Virus record (IMG/VR): IMGVR_UViG_3300039310_000030
Coordinates: 1-20,858 of that record
DNA: 20,858 nt
DNA from: a virus
Reading direction: 5' to 3' (one strand)
Numbering within the stretch: the first letter of the stretch is position 1; the number at the start of each line of letters is the position of its first letter. The notes under the pieces were generated by a model. That model saw nothing but the letters and a program-made list of their open reading frames with translations. It made no database searches and was not told where the DNA came from. Shown here piece by piece: positions 18,456 through 20,858 of this stretch. The translations under genes were made by a program, and so were the position numbers.

Positions 18456-20858
18456 ATGAATAACAATTCACAAAGGCAATCTGCCCATCTTGAGAACTTC
18501 GGCGGGGTTATTACTCTAGCACAACCTCACGATCTTCCTGAGGGGGCGTCTCCAAGAAACCTGAATTGTGATTTCACGGTAGGTTCTGTATTTACTCGTC
18601 AAGGGTTGTTTAATCCATTCACCTATAGCGGTTCTTCTGTTACTAAACCCGCCACAGTAGCAGTAGACACTCCTATAGGTGGAGTTGTATGGACTGATCC
18701 TGACAACGTTCTGGTAAACACAAGCGTGTATGCTAGCGTAGCATTGGTGTCTGACTCAAGCAGCGCGTCGTCAGTTGTTTCTTCTGGAACATCTGTAGGC
18801 GGAGGTGTTCCTTGGGTAAATCCAAGTAATATAGACTCGACTGTTGCTTTTGCTTCTGTAGCGTTGACATCTGGAGGGGGCGGCGGTGGAACTACTTACT
18901 ATGCCCCTTCTACAGGAAATATAGTATTCAATGCTAATTCTTCTAATCCTTCCCCTCCCCCAGTTTACAGTTATTTAAGCGGTCTTCCTTCCGTTGCTGA
19001 AACCGAATGCACTCTTTATTTCGTTGTAAATGGATCAGTAAATGCTGTAGAAGGTGGTGGTGCGTTTGCTGTAAGTTATTCGATAGACGGCGGGGTTACT
19101 TGGCATGGAATATTCAGTTGGGGCGCCCCAAGTTTTGGTCCTGTAACAATACCTACTACTATATCTGGAATTACAAACATAAACCAGATTCAGTTACAGT
19201 TAGAAGGAAATGGTGCTTGTGGTCCAGCCGGTTATGTTTCTATTCAAGGATATTTAACAAGTTGGTATGTCGTTACTACTGGTAGCGATCCAACTGCTCC
19301 TGCCCTAACAGCACAAACACTACAAGCTGCTGTTTCTGGATTGACTTTGCCAGACGGAGCAACAGTTACTGGCCTTGAGGTTTCGTTTCAGGGAGATTAT
19401 TCAGGAGCGGCCCCATCAGTACAAGCAGCCTTAAATGTAGGTTCGGCCGAACCTGCTTTCTCTCTAACAACTTCTCCAGCTACTTATACTTTTGGAGGAA
19501 ATGGAAATCTATGGGGATATGCGAATTGGTCTAATGATGTATTGGCGTCACTTGTAGTTAATTTCTATGTTTCTGCAACGGATACAAGCAACATAAACCT
19601 GAATAGTTTAATGGTTACTGTTTTCTATTCCATACCAGAACCTTCTTCCGATGCTTTGGATATTACAGGGTTCGGATATTCTATTCCAAGCACTTCTACT
19701 CCTCAAGGATTTGTTGTTACCTTTCCGGCTTATACTTCAGGAGAAGCAACTCTTACAGTTCAGTTATTAAAAGCAGGAGTCCCGGTAGGAACTGCTAAAT
19801 CAATTTATTTACCTAACACTTCTACTCAATTAACGTTTGGGGGAAGCAATGATTTGTTTGGCGCCCCTTGGTTATATTTCGATTTGAATTCTACTCAGTT
19901 CGGTCTTCGTATAGAAGCTACTTCTTCCGACGCTGCTACCATATACGTAGGATACGTAACTATAACAGCTTATCTTACTCCTTCTTCTGCCAACTTCAAT
20001 TATGTAACTACTTATGAGGACAACTTCGGAGATATAGAAACCCTTGCTCTTGATAGTAACGGCCAATGGTGGGGAGAAGATGTAATTAACGATAAAGGAG
20101 AGCTAACTCCTCTGTTTAATACAGTTCCTGGAGGGTTTGCTTCAAGCTTTACAGCAGACAGTAGACAGTTTATAGCAATTAGTAATTTATTAAGAGGAAC
20201 TTATCCTCCCCAAGGCTATAACTCTCAGTGGAATGATAGAGTAAGCCAAGTTGGGCCTGGAGCTCCTCCTGACTTTACTGGTACTCTATCCGCGGGCGGC
20301 GTGGTAAATATTACTTCTTACTCTACTGCTTCGGGAGTAGTTATTCTTGAAGGAACAAACAATTTAACTCCAGGAGAAGTAGTAAAATTTAATATCTTGA
20401 CCGGTCCAACTTATTTAAACGGACCGGTAGGTTATAATGTTTTAGGAACTGGACTTTCTACTTCACAATTCGAAGTTGCATATATTGGAGCTGCTGGTTC
20501 TGGAGCTGCCTCTGGAACTGCTGTAGGACAGTACACTTATCCTATCGTGGAGTCTCCCGACGGTATTACTCAATATCCATTCTGGAATTTAGCATATTCA
20601 GGTCAAAATGCGTTAAATGCCGTGTTATGGTCTGCTGGTCCTGGAACTTTAAGTAATGGTGCAGTAGTAACAGTCTATTATCTAAACGCTTATGTTTATC
20701 AAAACGGAATTGATCAAAATTTACAAACACTAATGCAACAACAGTTATTTCCGGTATATGTAACAGTAAGTGGAACACCAGTTGCCGTTGCAAATGGAAC
20801 ATTTTTAGTTACTAATATAGGAATTGGAACTCCTCCTACTGGCGGAGATCAGTGTTAT
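18456..20858 (+). CDS. large beta-rich repeat protein, probable tail/adhesin (3' end outside window)
   Basis: The frame from ATG 18456 (ribosome binding site AGAGGAAC) is open for 801 codons to the window edge; I checked the whole reading. The start HLENFGGVITLAQPHDLPEG leads to NLNCDFTVGSVFTRQGLF, a pattern of phage structural proteins that bind along a tail or surface. Two W-x-[ND]-P-x-N modules follow (W79, W120), each ending SVALVSD or SVALTSG. Later segments at ~280-395 and ~405-508 share TxTFGG-x(4)LxG and FGYSIPST patterns, typical of repeated beta-sandwich domains in phage adhesins. A GGGGGG linker (residues 140-145) separates early modules. Role in receptor binding is inferred. Confidence 0.8.
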   Translation, partial: MNNNSQRQSAHLENFGGVITLAQPHDLPEGASPRNLNCDFTVGSVFTRQGLFNPFTYSGSSVTKPATVAVDTPIGGVVWTDPDNVLVNTSVYASVALVSDSSSASSVVSSGTSVGGGVPWVNPSNIDSTVAFASVALTSGGGGGGTTYYAPSTGNIVFNANSSNPSPPPVYSYLSGLPSVAETECTLYFVVNGSVNAVEGGGAFAVSYSIDGGVTWHGIFSWGAPSFGPVTIPTTISGITNINQIQLQLEGNGACGPAGYVSIQGYLTSWYVVTTGSDPTAPALTAQTLQAAVSGLTLPDGATVTGLEVSFQGDYSGAAPSVQAALNVGSAEPAFSLTTSPATYTFGGNGNLWGYANWSNDVLASLVVNFYVSATDTSNINLNSLMVTVFYSIPEPSSDALDITGFGYSIPSTSTPQGFVVTFPAYTSGEATLTVQLLKAGVPVGTAKSIYLPNTSTQLTFGGSNDLFGAPWLYFDLNSTQFGLRIEATSSDAATIYVGYVTITAYLTPSSANFNYVTTYEDNFGDIETLALDSNGQWWGEDVINDKGELTPLFNTVPGGFASSFTADSRQFIAISNLLRGTYPPQGYNSQWNDRVSQVGPGAPPDFTGTLSAGGVVNITSYSTASGVVILEGTNNLTPGEVVKFNILTGPTYLNGPVGYNVLGTGLSTSQFEVAYIGAAGSGAASGTAVGQYTYPIVESPDGITQYPFWNLAYSGQNALNAVLWSAGPGTLSNGAVVTVYYLNAYVYQNGIDQNLQTLMQQQLFPVYVTVSGTPVAVANGTFLVTNIGIGTPPTGGDQCY

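Noticed and set aside
19007-19285. 92-codon + frame within the adhesin-like gene
   Set aside because: The adhesin frame is open throughout and coherent; this alternative frame is Cys/Trp/Arg-rich noise.
1-20858. CRISPR arrays, tRNA genes, insertion sequences, integrase or lysogeny genes
   Set aside because: None seen: no regularly spaced repeats, no cloverleaf pattern, no transposase or recombinase motif.

Overview
This window reads as part of the genome of a tailed double-stranded DNA bacteriophage (class Caudoviricetes). It covers the DNA-packaging and head-morphogenesis module and the start of the neck/tail genes. Evidence: a small terminase with an HTH domain, a large terminase with Walker and nuclease motifs, a portal-like protein, an acidic scaffold-like protein and a HK97-type major capsid candidate follow each other on the + strand in the usual order, tightly packed with good ribosome binding sites. 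I found no convincing gene on the - strand, no integrase or repressor and no tRNA. Overall base composition is AT-leaning. A near-perfect gammaproteobacterial-type CRP box and the capsid gene's avoidance of AGA and ATA codons hint at a gammaproteobacterial host; this is inference.

Layout. 1-760: tail of an upstream gene, then an EcoRI-family adenine methyltransferase that has lost its central catalytic segment in frame. 761-1070: regulatory region with the CRP-like palindrome, an extended -10 promoter, a triple inverted repeat and a second strong promoter. 1071-3419: accessory genes of homing-endonuclease character (a zinc-finger protein, a NUMOD3/HNH/AP2 protein, an unknown small protein, a Cys-rich NUMOD3 protein) and a GC-rich nested hairpin. 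3519-5880: terS, an intrinsic terminator overlapping its stop, then terL, interrupted inside its nuclease motif by a 124-residue mini-intein. 5881-8977: two small proteins and the portal. 8978-10535: a histidine-phosphatase enzyme, an endonuclease VII-like HNH gene and three small proteins. 10559-13596: scaffold-like protein, a small Cys/His protein, a structured leader and the major capsid protein. 13597-14366: a GIY-YIG/NUMOD3 homing endonuclease whose start codon is locked in a 13-bp hairpin. 14382-20858: a GroES-like co-chaperonin, two unidentified virion-module proteins, a large intercistronic hairpin, a probable head-tail connector, two beta-rich small proteins and a long beta-rich repeat protein running off the window.

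How it works together. Terminase and portal package DNA into a shell built from capsid and scaffold proteins; the GroES-like protein probably helps fold capsid with host or phage chaperonin; the downstream genes probably build the neck, tail and adhesin. Spread through this core are at least five homing-type genes and an intein, so the module is heavily colonised by selfish elements. Three small proteins between terL and the scaffold share an RGALG motif of unknown role.
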